Numbered from the stretch's first letter, positions 26,370 through 34,799 are shown. The stretch: 64,000 nt of DNA from Flavobacterium terrisoli (GCF_030167905.1 NZ_JARGNA010000002.1:248001-312000), one strand, 5' to 3'. Notes: generated by a model not told the origin, from the sequence alone. A program made the numbers and translations.

Positions 26370-26552
26370 ATGAACGAGCAAAATAATGAAAATAAATTAA
26401 TTGAAGGCGAAGATTATTACCTAACACCCGAAGGTTACCGATGTTTCACCGAAAAATACCATTTAAAACGCGGCTATTGCTGTCGCAGTGGCTGCCGTCA
26501 TTGTCCTTATGGATTTGACAAAAAAACAGGAACCATCAGGCCAAAAAAATAA
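26370..26552 (+). CDS. DUF5522 family cysteine-rich small protein
   Basis: 60 residues, mostly one compact domain: EGEDYYLTPEGYRCFTEKYH followed by LKRGYCCRSGCRHCPYGF. The CC...C..C cluster looks like a metal-binding knuckle. I recognise this as the DUF5522 family, found widely in bacteria and also in eukaryotes; the function is unknown. It is followed after 35 bases by hutU on the same strand, so the two may be co-transcribed. Confidence 0.85.
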   Translation: MNEQNNENKLIEGEDYYLTPEGYRCFTEKYHLKRGYCCRSGCRHCPYGFDKKTGTIRPKK

Positions 26553-26587
26553 ACAACACATAACTTACAATATACAACTCAAACAAA

Positions 26588-28573
26588 ATGACTTTTCAAG
26601 AACAGATTTTACAAGGAATTCCGGCGGTTTTACCAAATCCTAAACCATACGAACCTGAAATCAATCACGCACCAAAACGCAAAGAAATACTAACCGAAGA
26701 AGAGAAAAAGCTGGCGCTGAAAAATGCCTTGCGTTATTTTGAGCCACAACATCACGCGACATTAATCCCCGAATTCAAAGCGGAAATGGAAACTTACGGT
26801 CGCATCTACATGTACCGATTTCGCCCCAATTATAAAATGTATGCCCGACCGATTTCGGAATATCCGGGAAAATGCGAACAGGCAAAAGCCATCATGCTGA
26901 TGATCCAAAACAATTTGGATTATGCCGTGGCACAACATCCACACGAGTTAATTACGTACGGCGGAAACGGAGCTGTTTTCAGCAATTGGGCACAATATCT
27001 TTTGACGATGAAATATTTGGCCGAAATGACCGAAGAACAAACCTTAGTCATGTATTCCGGTCACCCGATGGGCTTATTCCCGTCACATGCCGAAGCACCA
27101 AGAGTTGTCGTGACCAACGGAATGGTAATTCCTAACTATTCCAAACCGGATGATTGGGAAAAAATGAATGCTTTAGGCGTTTCCCAATACGGTCAAATGA
27201 CTGCCGGAAGTTATATGTATATCGGTCCGCAAGGTATCGTTCACGGAACAACCATTACGGTTTTAAACGGTTTCAGAAAAATAAAAAAATCCCCAAGCGG
27301 CGGTTTATTCGTAACCTCAGGTTTGGGTGGAATGAGCGGTGCCCAACCCAAAGCCGGAAACATTGCCGGTTGTGTAACAGTTTGCGCCGAAGTCAATCCG
27401 AAAATCACCCACATTCGCCATTCACAAGGTTGGATTAACGAGGTGATTGAAAATATCGAAGATTTAGTCCCAAGAGTTAAAAAAGCCTTGGACAACAAAG
27501 AAGTGGTTTCTATTGCTTATCTCGGAAATGTAGTTGATGTTTGGGAACGATTTGATCAGGAAAATCTGCATATCGATTTAGGTTCCGACCAAACCTCACT
27601 ACACAATCCTTGGGCAGGAGGTTATTATCCGGTGGGCATTTCGTTTGAAGATGCGAATGAAATGATGGCGAATAATCCTGAACAATTCAAGGAAGAAGTA
27701 CAAAAAACGTTGCGCCGTCATGCTGCAGCGATTAATAAACATACAGCCAAAGGAACCTATTTCTTTGATTACGGAAATGCTTTCTTATTGGAAGCTTCCC
27801 GCGCAGGAGCCGATGTAATGGCTGAAAATCCAACATTGGGACGAGAATTCAAATATCCAAGTTATGTACAGGATATTATGGGACCAATGTGTTTTGACTA
27901 TGGTTTCGGGCCATTCCGTTGGGTTTGTGCTTCCGGAAATCCGGATGACTTAGCCAAGACAGATAAAATTGCCTGTGACGTTCTGGAAGAAATGATGAAA
28001 AATTCTCCCGAAGAAATCCAGCAACAAATGGCCGATAACATCCAATGGATCAAAGGCGCACAGGAAAACAAATTGGTTGTCGGTTCACAGGCGAGAATCC
28101 TTTATGCCGATGCTGAAGGCAGAATCAAAATTGCAGAAGCCTTTAACCAGGCGATTGCACGTGGTGACATTGGCTATGTGGTTTTAGGCCGTGATCACCA
28201 CGATGTTTCCGGAACGGATTCACCTTACAGAGAGACTTCCAACATCTATGATGGTTCCCGATTTACTGCCGATATGGCAATCCATAACGTTATCGGCGAC
28301 AGTTTCCGTGGCGCAACTTGGGTATCAATTCACAATGGCGGTGGTGTTGGTTGGGGCGAAGTTATAAACGGTGGTTTTGGTATGGTTCTTGATGGCTCTA
28401 AAGCTGCGTCAAGACGCTTAGAATCAATGCTTTTCTGGGATGTAAACAACGGAATTTCAAGAAGAAGTTGGGCCAGAAATGAAGGTGCAGTTTTTGCCAT
28501 AAAAAGAGCCATGGCCACGCAACCTTTATTAAAAGTTACCATCCCTAGTATAGTTGATGATCAATTATTGTAA
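26588..28573 (+). CDS. hutU: Urocanate hydratase
   Basis: Second enzyme of histidine degradation: urocanate to imidazolone propionate, using tightly bound NAD+ as an electrophile. 661 residues, the long form seen in Bacteroidota (~550 in proteobacteria). Recognisable segments are TYGGNGAVFSNWAQY, MYSGHPMGLFPS, TSGLGGMSGAQPKA, DYGNAFLLEASRAGAD, LGRDHHDVSGTDSPYRET and IHNGGGVGWGEVINGG. No other hut gene is in the window apart from a distant, apparently inactive formimidoylglutamase-like gene at the right edge. Confidence 0.95.
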   Translation: MTFQEQILQGIPAVLPNPKPYEPEINHAPKRKEILTEEEKKLALKNALRYFEPQHHATLIPEFKAEMETYGRIYMYRFRPNYKMYARPISEYPGKCEQAKAIMLMIQNNLDYAVAQHPHELITYGGNGAVFSNWAQYLLTMKYLAEMTEEQTLVMYSGHPMGLFPSHAEAPRVVVTNGMVIPNYSKPDDWEKMNALGVSQYGQMTAGSYMYIGPQGIVHGTTITVLNGFRKIKKSPSGGLFVTSGLGGMSGAQPKAGNIAGCVTVCAEVNPKITHIRHSQGWINEVIENIEDLVPRVKKALDNKEVVSIAYLGNVVDVWERFDQENLHIDLGSDQTSLHNPWAGGYYPVGISFEDANEMMANNPEQFKEEVQKTLRRHAAAINKHTAKGTYFFDYGNAFLLEASRAGADVMAENPTLGREFKYPSYVQDIMGPMCFDYGFGPFRWVCASGNPDDLAKTDKIACDVLEEMMKNSPEEIQQQMADNIQWIKGAQENKLVVGSQARILYADAEGRIKIAEAFNQAIARGDIGYVVLGRDHHDVSGTDSPYRETSNIYDGSRFTADMAIHNVIGDSFRGATWVSIHNGGGVGWGEVINGGFGMVLDGSKAASRRLESMLFWDVNNGISRRSWARNEGAVFAIKRAMATQPLLKVTIPSIVDDQLL

Positions 28574-28588
28574 CCAAAATTTATAGCT

Positions 28589-29119
28589 ATGAAAAAGTTT
28601 GCACTTCTCGCAGTATTCATCTTACTGCTATCTTCGTGTAGTTCCATTAAAGTGAACTCGGATTATGACAAAAAGGTAGATTTTGCCCCTTATAAAACGT
28701 ATGCTTTTCACAAAACCGGAATAGACAAAGCCGAGGTTTCTGATTTAGACAAAAAGAGAATTCTTCGCTCTATTGATGAAGTAATGGTTTCCAAAGGTTT
28801 TACCAAAAGTGAAAATCCCGATTTGTTGATTGCATTTTTCACCAAAGAAAGAGAACAAGTCAATGTAAGCCAATTCAATGCGGGTTGGGGTTATGGCTGG
28901 GGTTTTGGTTGGAATCCATATTTATGGGGCGGAAACACTTCCGTTTCAAGATACACCGAAGGTACTTTGTACATCGATATCATCGATGCCAATAAAAAAG
29001 AACTCATTTGGCAAGGTGAAGGTGAAGGCGTCCTAACCAAAGATACCAACAAAAAAGACGAAAAAATCAAGGAATTTGTGACCAAAATATTGGAACAGTA
29101 TCCACCACAAAAGAAGTAA
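28589..29119 (+). CDS. DUF4136 family lipoprotein
   Basis: 176 residues. Lipobox LSSC with the lipidated cysteine at 17. The mature part begins with the DUF4136 pattern VNSDYDKKVDFAPYKTYAF and ends with ELIWQGEGEGVL before a Lys-rich tail. A Gly/Trp-rich stretch (GWGYGWGFGWNPYLWGG) sits in the middle. The family is periplasmic or outer-membrane associated and of unknown function. It follows hutU by 15 bases, probably in the same transcript, but a functional link to histidine degradation is not evident. Confidence 0.9.
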   Translation: MKKFALLAVFILLLSSCSSIKVNSDYDKKVDFAPYKTYAFHKTGIDKAEVSDLDKKRILRSIDEVMVSKGFTKSENPDLLIAFFTKEREQVNVSQFNAGWGYGWGFGWNPYLWGGNTSVSRYTEGTLYIDIIDANKKELIWQGEGEGVLTKDTNKKDEKIKEFVTKILEQYPPQKK

Positions 29120-29196
29120 ACTGTCTGTAGTCGCAGTATTCAGTTCCAATCAAGTTGGGAATGACAGAAACAAATCAGCAGATTTTTAAAAATATA

Positions 29197-29228
29197 AACC
29201 GGAACAGCAATGTTGCGGTTTTTTTTTA
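29197..29228 (+). terminator. Terminator of the DUF5522-hutU-DUF4136 unit
   Basis: AACCGGAACA / TGTTGCGGTT hairpin with one mismatch and loop GCAA, followed by seven T's at 29221-29227. The T-run leads directly into the RNA-like element at 29225-29329. Confidence 0.75.
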
Positions 29229-29329
29229 GCCCGGATGGAAGTGGCATCCTTTTTACGTCAGTTCGAGTTTTGCGAAGCAAAGTATCGAGAACAAGTAAAA
29301 AGATAAAACGGACAGCCGGACAAAGCTCC
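29225..29329 (+). ncRNA. Candidate structured RNA or repeat, copy 2, with nested hairpin
   Basis: Shares conserved blocks, order and orientation with 8790-8878: TTTAGCC, GAT-GAA-TGG, ATCCT at the start; AGAT, GGA-AGC and AGCTCC at the end. Between the halves sits an extra hairpin at 29261-29292 (GTTC...GAAC outer, TTTGC-GAA-GCAAA inner), which copy 1 lacks. This layout suggests a conserved core RNA with a variable arm. It lies between a terminator and the aromatic hydroxylase gene. Confidence 0.4.
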
Positions 29330-29415
29330 AGAAAAATATTCATTGCTTTTAATTAATTTATAACACTTCTTTCCGCTAAGATTAGTAAATTTACAGACAC
29401 AACACTATTGGATTT

Positions 29416-31173
29416 ATGGAAGCAAATTTTGAAAGCAACCCTTTGATTGACAGATTACCAAAGCACTTAAAGCAGTTTATAAAACCGCAGGATTATGACG
29501 ATTACACTCCGATTAATCAGGCTGTTTGGCGTTATGTGATGCGTAAAAATGTGGATTATCTTTCAAAAGTAGCGCATGAATCTTACTTAGACGGCTTGAA
29601 AAAAACAGGACTGGAAGTGGACAATATCCCAAACATGTATGGCATGAACCGTATTTTGAAGGAAATCGGTTGGGCTGCCGTAGCCGTAGATGGATTTATT
29701 CCGCCGAATGCGTTTATGGAATTCCAAGCGTATAATGTTTTGGTCATTGCTTCCGATATTCGTCAGTTAGAACATATTGAATACACGCCAGCTCCGGACA
29801 TCATTCACGAAGGTGCCGGCCACGCTCCTATCATTGCCAATCCGGAATATGCGGAATATCTGCGTCGTTTTGGAGAAATTGGTTGTAAAGCCATTTCGTC
29901 TTCCCGCGATTACGAAATGTATGAAGCGATTCGTTTGTTATCAATACTAAAAGAAGCCGAAGGAACGCCTGCTGACGAAATCAAAAAAGCGGAAGACCAG
30001 GTAGATTTTCTACAAAATAACATGGGCGAACTTTCCGAAATGTCTCGCATCAGAAACCTACATTGGTGGACGGTAGAATATGGTTTGATAGGTACCTTGG
30101 ACAACCCAAAAATATATGGTGCCGGATTGCTTTCTTCGATTGGGGAAAGTGCCTGGTGCATGACCGACAACGTAACCAAAATCCCTTATGAGATTTCAGC
30201 TGCGGACCAAAGTTTTGATATTACTAAACCGCAACCGCAGTTGTATGTTACGCCTGATTTTGCCCATTTGAGCTTGGTTCTCGAAGAGTTTGCTAATACG
30301 ATGGCCTTGCGCACCGGTGGATTATCGGGTATTCAAAAACTGATTAACTCTAAGTCTTTAGGAACCATTGAACTCAGCACCGGAATTCAGATTTCGGGGA
30401 TGTTTACCAATGTGATTGAACACGAAGGTAAACCGGTTTATGTGCAAACTACCGGCAAAACGGCGCTATCCTACCGAGAAAAAGAATTGGTCGGTCACGG
30501 GACAAACTATCACGCCGAAGGTTTTGGTTCGCCAATAGGGAAACTAAAAGGCATCAACCTGGCGATTGAAGATATGAGTCCTCGTGATTTGCGAGCGTAT
30601 GATATTTATGAAGCCGAAAAAGTAACTTTGGAATTTGAAGGCAACATCACCGTTACCGGTGAAATCATTACCGGTTCGAGAAACCTTCAAGGCGAAATTA
30701 TCATCATCAGTTTTAAAAACTGTACCGTAACCCATAATGACACCGTTTTATTCCAACCGGAATGGGGCATCTACGATATGGCTGTGGGTAAAAAAGTGAT
30801 TTCTGCCTTTTCAGGTCCGGCTGATGTGAACAGTTTTGACATGATCAATCATGTGCCATCAAGCCACACCATTAAGGCCAAAAAATCACCTGAACGTGAA
30901 GAACTGGAAGGATTGTACCTCAACATCCGAAACCTTCGCGAAGGCAAAACGGCGGAACTTTCAATCGAAAAAACCTTTGCTGTTCTAAAAGAAAACCATC
31001 CTAAAGATTGGTTACTTGCCGTTGAAATTGCGGAGCTATCCGATAAAAACAACAATACTGAACTGCTAAACGAAGTCTTACTTCATTTGGAAAAAGTAAA
31101 GCAAAACCGTCCTGAGATTGCGCATTTGATATCGGGTGGATTGGAATTGTTTTTAGAAAAAATGACGCTGTAA
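29416..31173 (+). CDS. Aromatic amino acid hydroxylase (phenylalanine 4-monooxygenase type), long form
   Basis: Pterin- and iron-dependent hydroxylase. The catalytic core is in the first ~310 residues. The iron ligands are visible as H131 and H136 in PDIIHEGAGHAP and E221 in WWTVEYGL. At 585 residues it is about twice the length of the typical bacterial enzyme (~270-300). The C-terminal ~270 residues are an extension with beta-rich (TLEFEGNITVTGEIITGSRN) and helical parts, seen also in other Bacteroidota homologues. Substrate is probably Phe. No pterin-recycling enzyme is adjacent. The promoter is unclear. Confidence 0.88.
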   Translation: MEANFESNPLIDRLPKHLKQFIKPQDYDDYTPINQAVWRYVMRKNVDYLSKVAHESYLDGLKKTGLEVDNIPNMYGMNRILKEIGWAAVAVDGFIPPNAFMEFQAYNVLVIASDIRQLEHIEYTPAPDIIHEGAGHAPIIANPEYAEYLRRFGEIGCKAISSSRDYEMYEAIRLLSILKEAEGTPADEIKKAEDQVDFLQNNMGELSEMSRIRNLHWWTVEYGLIGTLDNPKIYGAGLLSSIGESAWCMTDNVTKIPYEISAADQSFDITKPQPQLYVTPDFAHLSLVLEEFANTMALRTGGLSGIQKLINSKSLGTIELSTGIQISGMFTNVIEHEGKPVYVQTTGKTALSYREKELVGHGTNYHAEGFGSPIGKLKGINLAIEDMSPRDLRAYDIYEAEKVTLEFEGNITVTGEIITGSRNLQGEIIIISFKNCTVTHNDTVLFQPEWGIYDMAVGKKVISAFSGPADVNSFDMINHVPSSHTIKAKKSPEREELEGLYLNIRNLREGKTAELSIEKTFAVLKENHPKDWLLAVEIAELSDKNNNTELLNEVLLHLEKVKQNRPEIAHLISGGLELFLEKMTL

Positions 31174-31201
31174 AGAATCGGTAATCTTCTTGTTTTTTTT
31201 T
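31173..31201 (+). terminator. Weak terminator after the aromatic hydroxylase gene
   Basis: AAGAA / TTCTT short stem followed by G and nine T's. The stem is weak, but the position right after the stop codon fits. Confidence 0.4.
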
Positions 31202-32138
31202 AAAATTGAAAGTGCGGAAACTGTGCTCTCAACTTGGCTATTTTTTGCGTTATCGAGGCTACAAACTGTTGGTGACTCGCCGTATTCGGGTTAAACGGAC
31301 GATGTGCCAAACCTTTTTGAATGTTGTCTACTTCCTGCATTACCCCAAAACAATCCGCAGAAACATAGTGTTCAGAAAATCGCTCCCAAATATAATCGAT
31401 AGCCGTTTGGCTTGGATGCAATAGATCTTCGGCATAGAAACGATAATCGCGGAGTTCGTCCATCATGATTTCGTAACTCGGAAAGTAGTTGTATTGGGCG
31501 GTTAAGTTATGAATGGCGGTAATCAAATGGGCCTTACTTCTTTGATTCTCAGCAAAACCGTCTTTGAGGTGGCGCACCGGTGACACGGTGAAAATAAATT
31601 GACTATCGGGATTGACTTTTTGGATTAAAGCGATGGTGTTTTGAATCGATTGCTGAATCGTTTCGGGTGACAGGATTTCTTTGGTGAATTCCTTTTGCGG
31701 TACTTTATGACAATTGGCTACGATTTGACCTGAATCGTTGTAGCGATAAACCCAAGCGGTACCAAATGTGATTATACAATTTGAAAATTTGAAAATTTGA
31801 TGATGAAGTTCTCCAAGGATTTGATTTAATCTGTCGAGAAAAAAATCTTTATCAGGATGGCTCAACTCAGAATGGACTTCATAGCAATGCCACAACTCAT
31901 TGTGAAAGAAAATATCGGCTTCGGTAAACAAGCGTTGGTTCACTACTCTGTCTATTAATTTTTCAATCGACACCGGATTAAAGACAATCCCAAACGGATT
32001 GATCGCGATTTGGAATTTAAAATAAGCGAATTTCTCGCTCATATTCTCGGCAAAGCACGAGCCCAAAGACAATATCCTGGATTGGTAGTCTATCGGATTG
32101 TTATAAGCCGCAACGGGAACTTTGGTGGTGAAATGCAT
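31200..32138 (-). CDS. GSCFA domain protein
   Basis: 312 residues. The family-defining motif is at the N-terminus: RILSLGSCFAENM. It also has FGIVFNPVS, TFGTAWVYRYN and TVSPVRHLKDG, and the C-terminal EDLLHPSQTAIDYIWERF. The fold is SGNH/GDSL-hydrolase-like with the Ser of GSCF and the DLLHPS region as probable active-site parts; the substrate is unknown. No signal peptide, so it is probably cytoplasmic. Convergent with the aromatic hydroxylase. A -7 box lies 20 bases upstream. Confidence 0.92.
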   Translation of the reverse strand: MHFTTKVPVAAYNNPIDYQSRILSLGSCFAENMSEKFAYFKFQIAINPFGIVFNPVSIEKLIDRVVNQRLFTEADIFFHNELWHCYEVHSELSHPDKDFFLDRLNQILGELHHQIFKFSNCIITFGTAWVYRYNDSGQIVANCHKVPQKEFTKEILSPETIQQSIQNTIALIQKVNPDSQFIFTVSPVRHLKDGFAENQRSKAHLITAIHNLTAQYNYFPSYEIMMDELRDYRFYAEDLLHPSQTAIDYIWERFSEHYVSADCFGVMQEVDNIQKGLAHRPFNPNTASHQQFVASITQKIAKLRAQFPHFQF

Positions 32139-32157
32139 CTTGGGATTTGATTTGGGT

Positions 32158-32165
32158 CAAAAGTA
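32158..32165 (-). promoter_or_regulatory. -7 promoter element of the GSCFA gene
   Basis: Minus-strand TACTTTTG, an exact TAnnTTTG match, 20 bases upstream of the start codon. Confidence 0.5.
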
Positions 32166-32240
32166 CAAAAATTGGGCTTACCGTTTTCTGTCATTGATAA
32201 GCTGCATATTGAACTTTTTATTATCTTTAAAACTAGATAA

Positions 32241-32274
32241 ACGCTACTGTCACAATCTACGACACGTTATACAC
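32241..32274. repeat. Cassette-like junction 1
   Basis: Contains ACGACACGTTATACACC just before the 32299 gene. ACG(A/G)CACGTTA recurs at junction 2. GTTATACACC is close to the reverse complement of GTTGTATAAC in junction 2 (8 of 10). Confidence 0.3.
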
Positions 32275-32298
32275 CATTTTAAAAAGACGAAACTCAAA

Positions 32299-32868
32299 AT
32301 GAATCTATTTAGTAAAAAAAGTAATCTCGATGATGAAAACAGATTAAGGCTTCAAAAGTTAGTCGATCAAGCTAAAGAAATGGATATACCAACCGGATGG
32401 AAAAAAGAAACATTCGCCGTTGGCGGATTGAGTAACGTAGGTTTTTCTAAAAAATTTCCAGAAATGCTTCTAGTAATATCGAGTCAAGGAAGAGGTGTCA
32501 TAGATTGTTCTAAATTTGAATTAATCGAAAGGGATTATGATGATAGTTGGGAATGGATGGACACTTACGAATTGTGGTCAATGGGAATTGGTAAACTATT
32601 TGACGAAAAAATATTAGTTGGCGGAATTCATGGTGGTGGACTACCTTTTTTAAATAAGTATGGTGATTCACTTCAATTTATGGCAACACAATGGCCAATA
32701 ATAGATTTAATTTTTGAACCTAATTTCAAAAGTATTTATCAAGAGGACGAAGCAAAAGACTGTTTCAAAATATTCAGTGATTATGAACTAAAAGCTTATG
32801 GCTTTTCTTATGATGGTAATTATTTTATTACCGCAACGGGTAGTGAAGTAAATGTATATCGAAAATAA
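32299..32868 (+). CDS. Protein of unknown function in a cassette-like segment
   Basis: 189 residues from the ATG at 32299 (MNLFSKKSNLDDENR). The open frame extends upstream to 32122, but that part overlaps the GSCFA promoter and junction 1 and has no protein-like character. No signal peptide or transmembrane segment. The sequence is rich in Trp, Tyr and acidic residues (DDSWEWMDTYELWSMGIG) and ends SYDGNYFITATGSEVNVYR, which looks like a single beta-propeller-type blade edge. I do not recognise the family. By eye it is more AT-rich than its neighbours, and junction-like sequences lie on both sides. Confidence 0.65.
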   Translation: MNLFSKKSNLDDENRLRLQKLVDQAKEMDIPTGWKKETFAVGGLSNVGFSKKFPEMLLVISSQGRGVIDCSKFELIERDYDDSWEWMDTYELWSMGIGKLFDEKILVGGIHGGGLPFLNKYGDSLQFMATQWPIIDLIFEPNFKSIYQEDEAKDCFKIFSDYELKAYGFSYDGNYFITATGSEVNVYRK

Positions 32869-32870
32869 AA

Positions 32871-32914
32871 AACGTTGTATAACAGTAGTAAGCCACGGCA
32901 CGTTAGTTATCAGA
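32871..32914. repeat. Cassette-like junction 2
   Basis: AACGTTGTATAACAG, then GTAAGCCACGGCACGTTA and GTTATCAG, between the 32299 and 32930 genes. It shares ACG(A/G)CACGTTA with junction 1, and AACAG-AGT plus an ACGT-A end with 33463-33495. The layout recalls integron-type recombination sites, but the core GTTRRRY consensus is not clean. Confidence 0.35.
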
Positions 32915-32929
32915 CAAAATCCCTCTAGA

Positions 32930-33451
32930 ATGAGCAAAGAATCAAAGACTTTCCCAATATTGACAACCGAAAGGTTAACGCTTCGGCGACTTTCAAAAAG
33001 TGATTCCGAAGAAATATTGCAATTGCGCTCCAATCCTGAAATAAATAAATATCTGGACAGGAAACCAAGTAAAACATTAGAAGATGCCTTGAATTTTATT
33101 AAAAAGATAGCTGAAAACGAAAGCGATGATTTTTTTTATTGGGCCATCACAGAAACCGGAAAGCCAAAACTGATTGGTACGATTTGTTTATTCGAATTTT
33201 TAAGTGACCCAAAGAAATGTGAAATTGGATATGAGCTTTTAACCGAATATCAAGGACAAGGGATTATGGTTGAGGCTGCAAAGAAAATAGTTGAATATGC
33301 AAGTGAAACGCTTGGACTCAAAATGATAGATGCAATAACACATAAGGAAAACCAAAGTTCAACCGGGCTTCTCCTGAAGTTAGGCTTTAAAGAATTAAAA
33401 AATAGTACCGAAGAAAATCCAAATCTGACTTTATTCAGATTAACGAAATAA
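32930..33451 (+). CDS. GNAT family N-acetyltransferase (RimJ/RimL type)
   Basis: 173 residues from the ATG at 32930 (MSKESKTFPILTTERLTLRRL). The frame is open from 32852, but the extra part is junction sequence. Acetyltransf_3-type features: N-terminal TERLTLRRLSKSD, central GTICLFEF, YELLTEYQGQGIMVEA (the acetyl-CoA binding turn Q-x-x-G-x-G/A in degenerate form), and ITHKENQSSTGLLLKLGFK. It probably acetylates a protein N-terminus or small amine; the substrate is unknown. It lies in the cassette-like segment with the unknown 32299 gene. Confidence 0.88.
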   Translation: MSKESKTFPILTTERLTLRRLSKSDSEEILQLRSNPEINKYLDRKPSKTLEDALNFIKKIAENESDDFFYWAITETGKPKLIGTICLFEFLSDPKKCEIGYELLTEYQGQGIMVEAAKKIVEYASETLGLKMIDAITHKENQSSTGLLLKLGFKELKNSTEENPNLTLFRLTK

Positions 33452-33462
33452 AAAAATAATCA

Positions 33463-33495
33463 AGGCCTGAACAGCAGTTTGGCTCAATAACGTAA
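33463..33495. repeat. Possible cassette-like junction 3 (degenerate)
   Basis: Has GAACAGCAGTTTGGCTC then AATAACGTAAA, parallel to the AACAG-AGT...ACGTTA order of junction 2. Weaker than the other two; listed because it closes the two-gene segment. Confidence 0.2.
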
Positions 33496-33517
33496 ATTTT
33501 AAAACCAAATCATAACT

Positions 33518-33925
33518 ATGAGATACCTGAAAATTTTTGCCTTCTTATTTCTTTCTCTCACTACTTCAAAAGCTGTCGCCCAAAAAACAAATGCAGAAAA
33601 AATATTGGGTTGTTGGGTTTTTAAAAAAATAGAATTTAAAAACCCAAAGGATATTCCAGCCGATATGGTTGATGAAGCCCAAAACTCTGTGGTGTGTTTT
33701 GATTCCGATGGAAAATTCACCACAACCTTAGCCCAGGTTGGGGCTGTTCCAATACATGGCCATTATGAAATTTCAGCCGATGGAAAAACACTGACCCAAA
33801 AACAAGATTCCTCAGGCGAAGAAGGCTTTGAAAGCATTGAAGAAGACGCTGAAATTGAGCTCCTGGATGACCAGCAACTTATTTTTAAGTTTGGACTGGG
33901 CACTATCTATTTTGACCGAAAATAA
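33518..33925 (+). CDS. Small exported lipocalin-like protein
   Basis: 135 residues. Signal peptide 1-21 (IFAFLFLSLTTSKAVAQ). The mature part has ILGCWVFKKIEFK followed by strands VVCFDSDGKFTTT, GHYEISADGKTLTQK and QLIFKFGLGTIYFDR. This is the typical order of small Bacteroidota lipocalin-like proteins (GxW near the start, then eight short strands). The ligand is unknown. Own terminator downstream. Confidence 0.7.
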   Translation: MRYLKIFAFLFLSLTTSKAVAQKTNAEKILGCWVFKKIEFKNPKDIPADMVDEAQNSVVCFDSDGKFTTTLAQVGAVPIHGHYEISADGKTLTQKQDSSGEEGFESIEEDAEIELLDDQQLIFKFGLGTIYFDRK

Positions 33926-33960
33926 AAAACCCTTTCATTGACAGGTGAAAGGGTTTGGGT
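33924..33960 (+). terminator. Terminator of the lipocalin-like gene
   Basis: AAACCCTTTCA (33927-33937) / TGAAAGGGTTT (33946-33956), followed by a T/G-rich run. It could also serve the convergent lipoprotein gene. Confidence 0.75.
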
Positions 33961-34010
33961 TTGATTATAGTGCTTGATTTATAAAACTAATTTTTGTCGT
34001 TTGAAAAAGC

Positions 34011-34799
34011 TTATTCGTAGAAGTAAAGCGATTTCAAATGATTATCATTTCGAGGCCCAAAAACCGGGTAAGGTGAAAGGATTTCTGTTGGGTAACCGTT
34101 ATTGTCGTATTGATAATTTCTCGCATACTGAATAGCCGAAGAAGTCGCTTGCTCTGTATCTAAATAGTTTACCGAATAAATTTCAATGTTTGAAGCAACA
34201 TTATTCGCAGAAATGGTTGTAAAATGATCCAATAACTTACTGTAACCGGTGATACTGTTCAGTGGGTTTGTTTTGACATCATACACAAAGCTCACTTCTT
34301 GTTTATGCACTTCATTTGACACAGTATTGTCTAAAACTCTTTTGTCTTCCAAGGCGTTTTGCCCTTGAAAATACAATGTTCCATGGTAAACTAAAACCTC
34401 ATTGTTGTTTGTGTCAAGAGTAATTTTTTCGTAAGAAACCGTTCCATCGGCATTGTGTACAAAATTCAATACATAATTCTCAGAACAGATTACTTTTGTC
34501 AATTCACCGTTGGTATAGATATAATCGAAAATGGTCAATTCCTGGTTTGGAATATCCATACTGTTAATTCTCGTAATCAATTCACCGGTATACTCGAAGG
34601 TTTCGTTTTTGGTTGGAGAAACGATAGATAAAATTTTGGTCCCGTCATAAGTCAAATGAGTCGTTTCAGAAGTACCATCTACATTTACCTCAATTAAGGT
34701 TCTCAATAATTGTTCCTCATTAATCTCATCATCGCTAGTACACGAAGTAACAGCTAAGACCAGAAAGGAAATCAAAAGATATTGAATAGCTTTTTTCAT
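34011..34799 (-). CDS. Lipoprotein of unknown function
   Basis: 262 residues. Lipobox VTSC puts the lipidated cysteine at 20, followed by TSDDEINEEQ; the acidic residues right after the cysteine are common in Bacteroidota lipoproteins and may signal surface export. The remainder is beta-rich with repeated Tyr-centred strands (THLTYDGTKILSIV, FEYTGELITRI, FDYIYTNGELTKV), reminiscent of RHS/YD-like or DUF4595-type repeats. I do not recognise a precise family. It has a promoter box at 34852-34859 and is divergent from a T9SS cargo gene. Confidence 0.75.
   Translation of the reverse strand: MKKAIQYLLISFLVLAVTSCTSDDEINEEQLLRTLIEVNVDGTSETTHLTYDGTKILSIVSPTKNETFEYTGELITRINSMDIPNQELTIFDYIYTNGELTKVICSENYVLNFVHNADGTVSYEKITLDTNNNEVLVYHGTLYFQGQNALEDKRVLDNTVSNEVHKQEVSFVYDVKTNPLNSITGYSKLLDHFTTISANNVASNIEIYSVNYLDTEQATSSAIQYARNYQYDNNGYPTEILSPYPVFGPRNDNHLKSLYFYE

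Noticed and set aside
26588..28573. A histidine-utilisation operon with hutU and the arginase-fold gene at the right edge
   Set aside because: The two genes are 34 kb apart on opposite strands and the arginase-fold gene has lost its metal ligands.
31780..31805. TTTGAAAA repeats inside the GSCFA gene as a possible inserted intergenic repeat
   Set aside because: The encoded segment leads straight into the conserved TFGTAWVYRY motif with normal spacing, so there is no sign of insertion.
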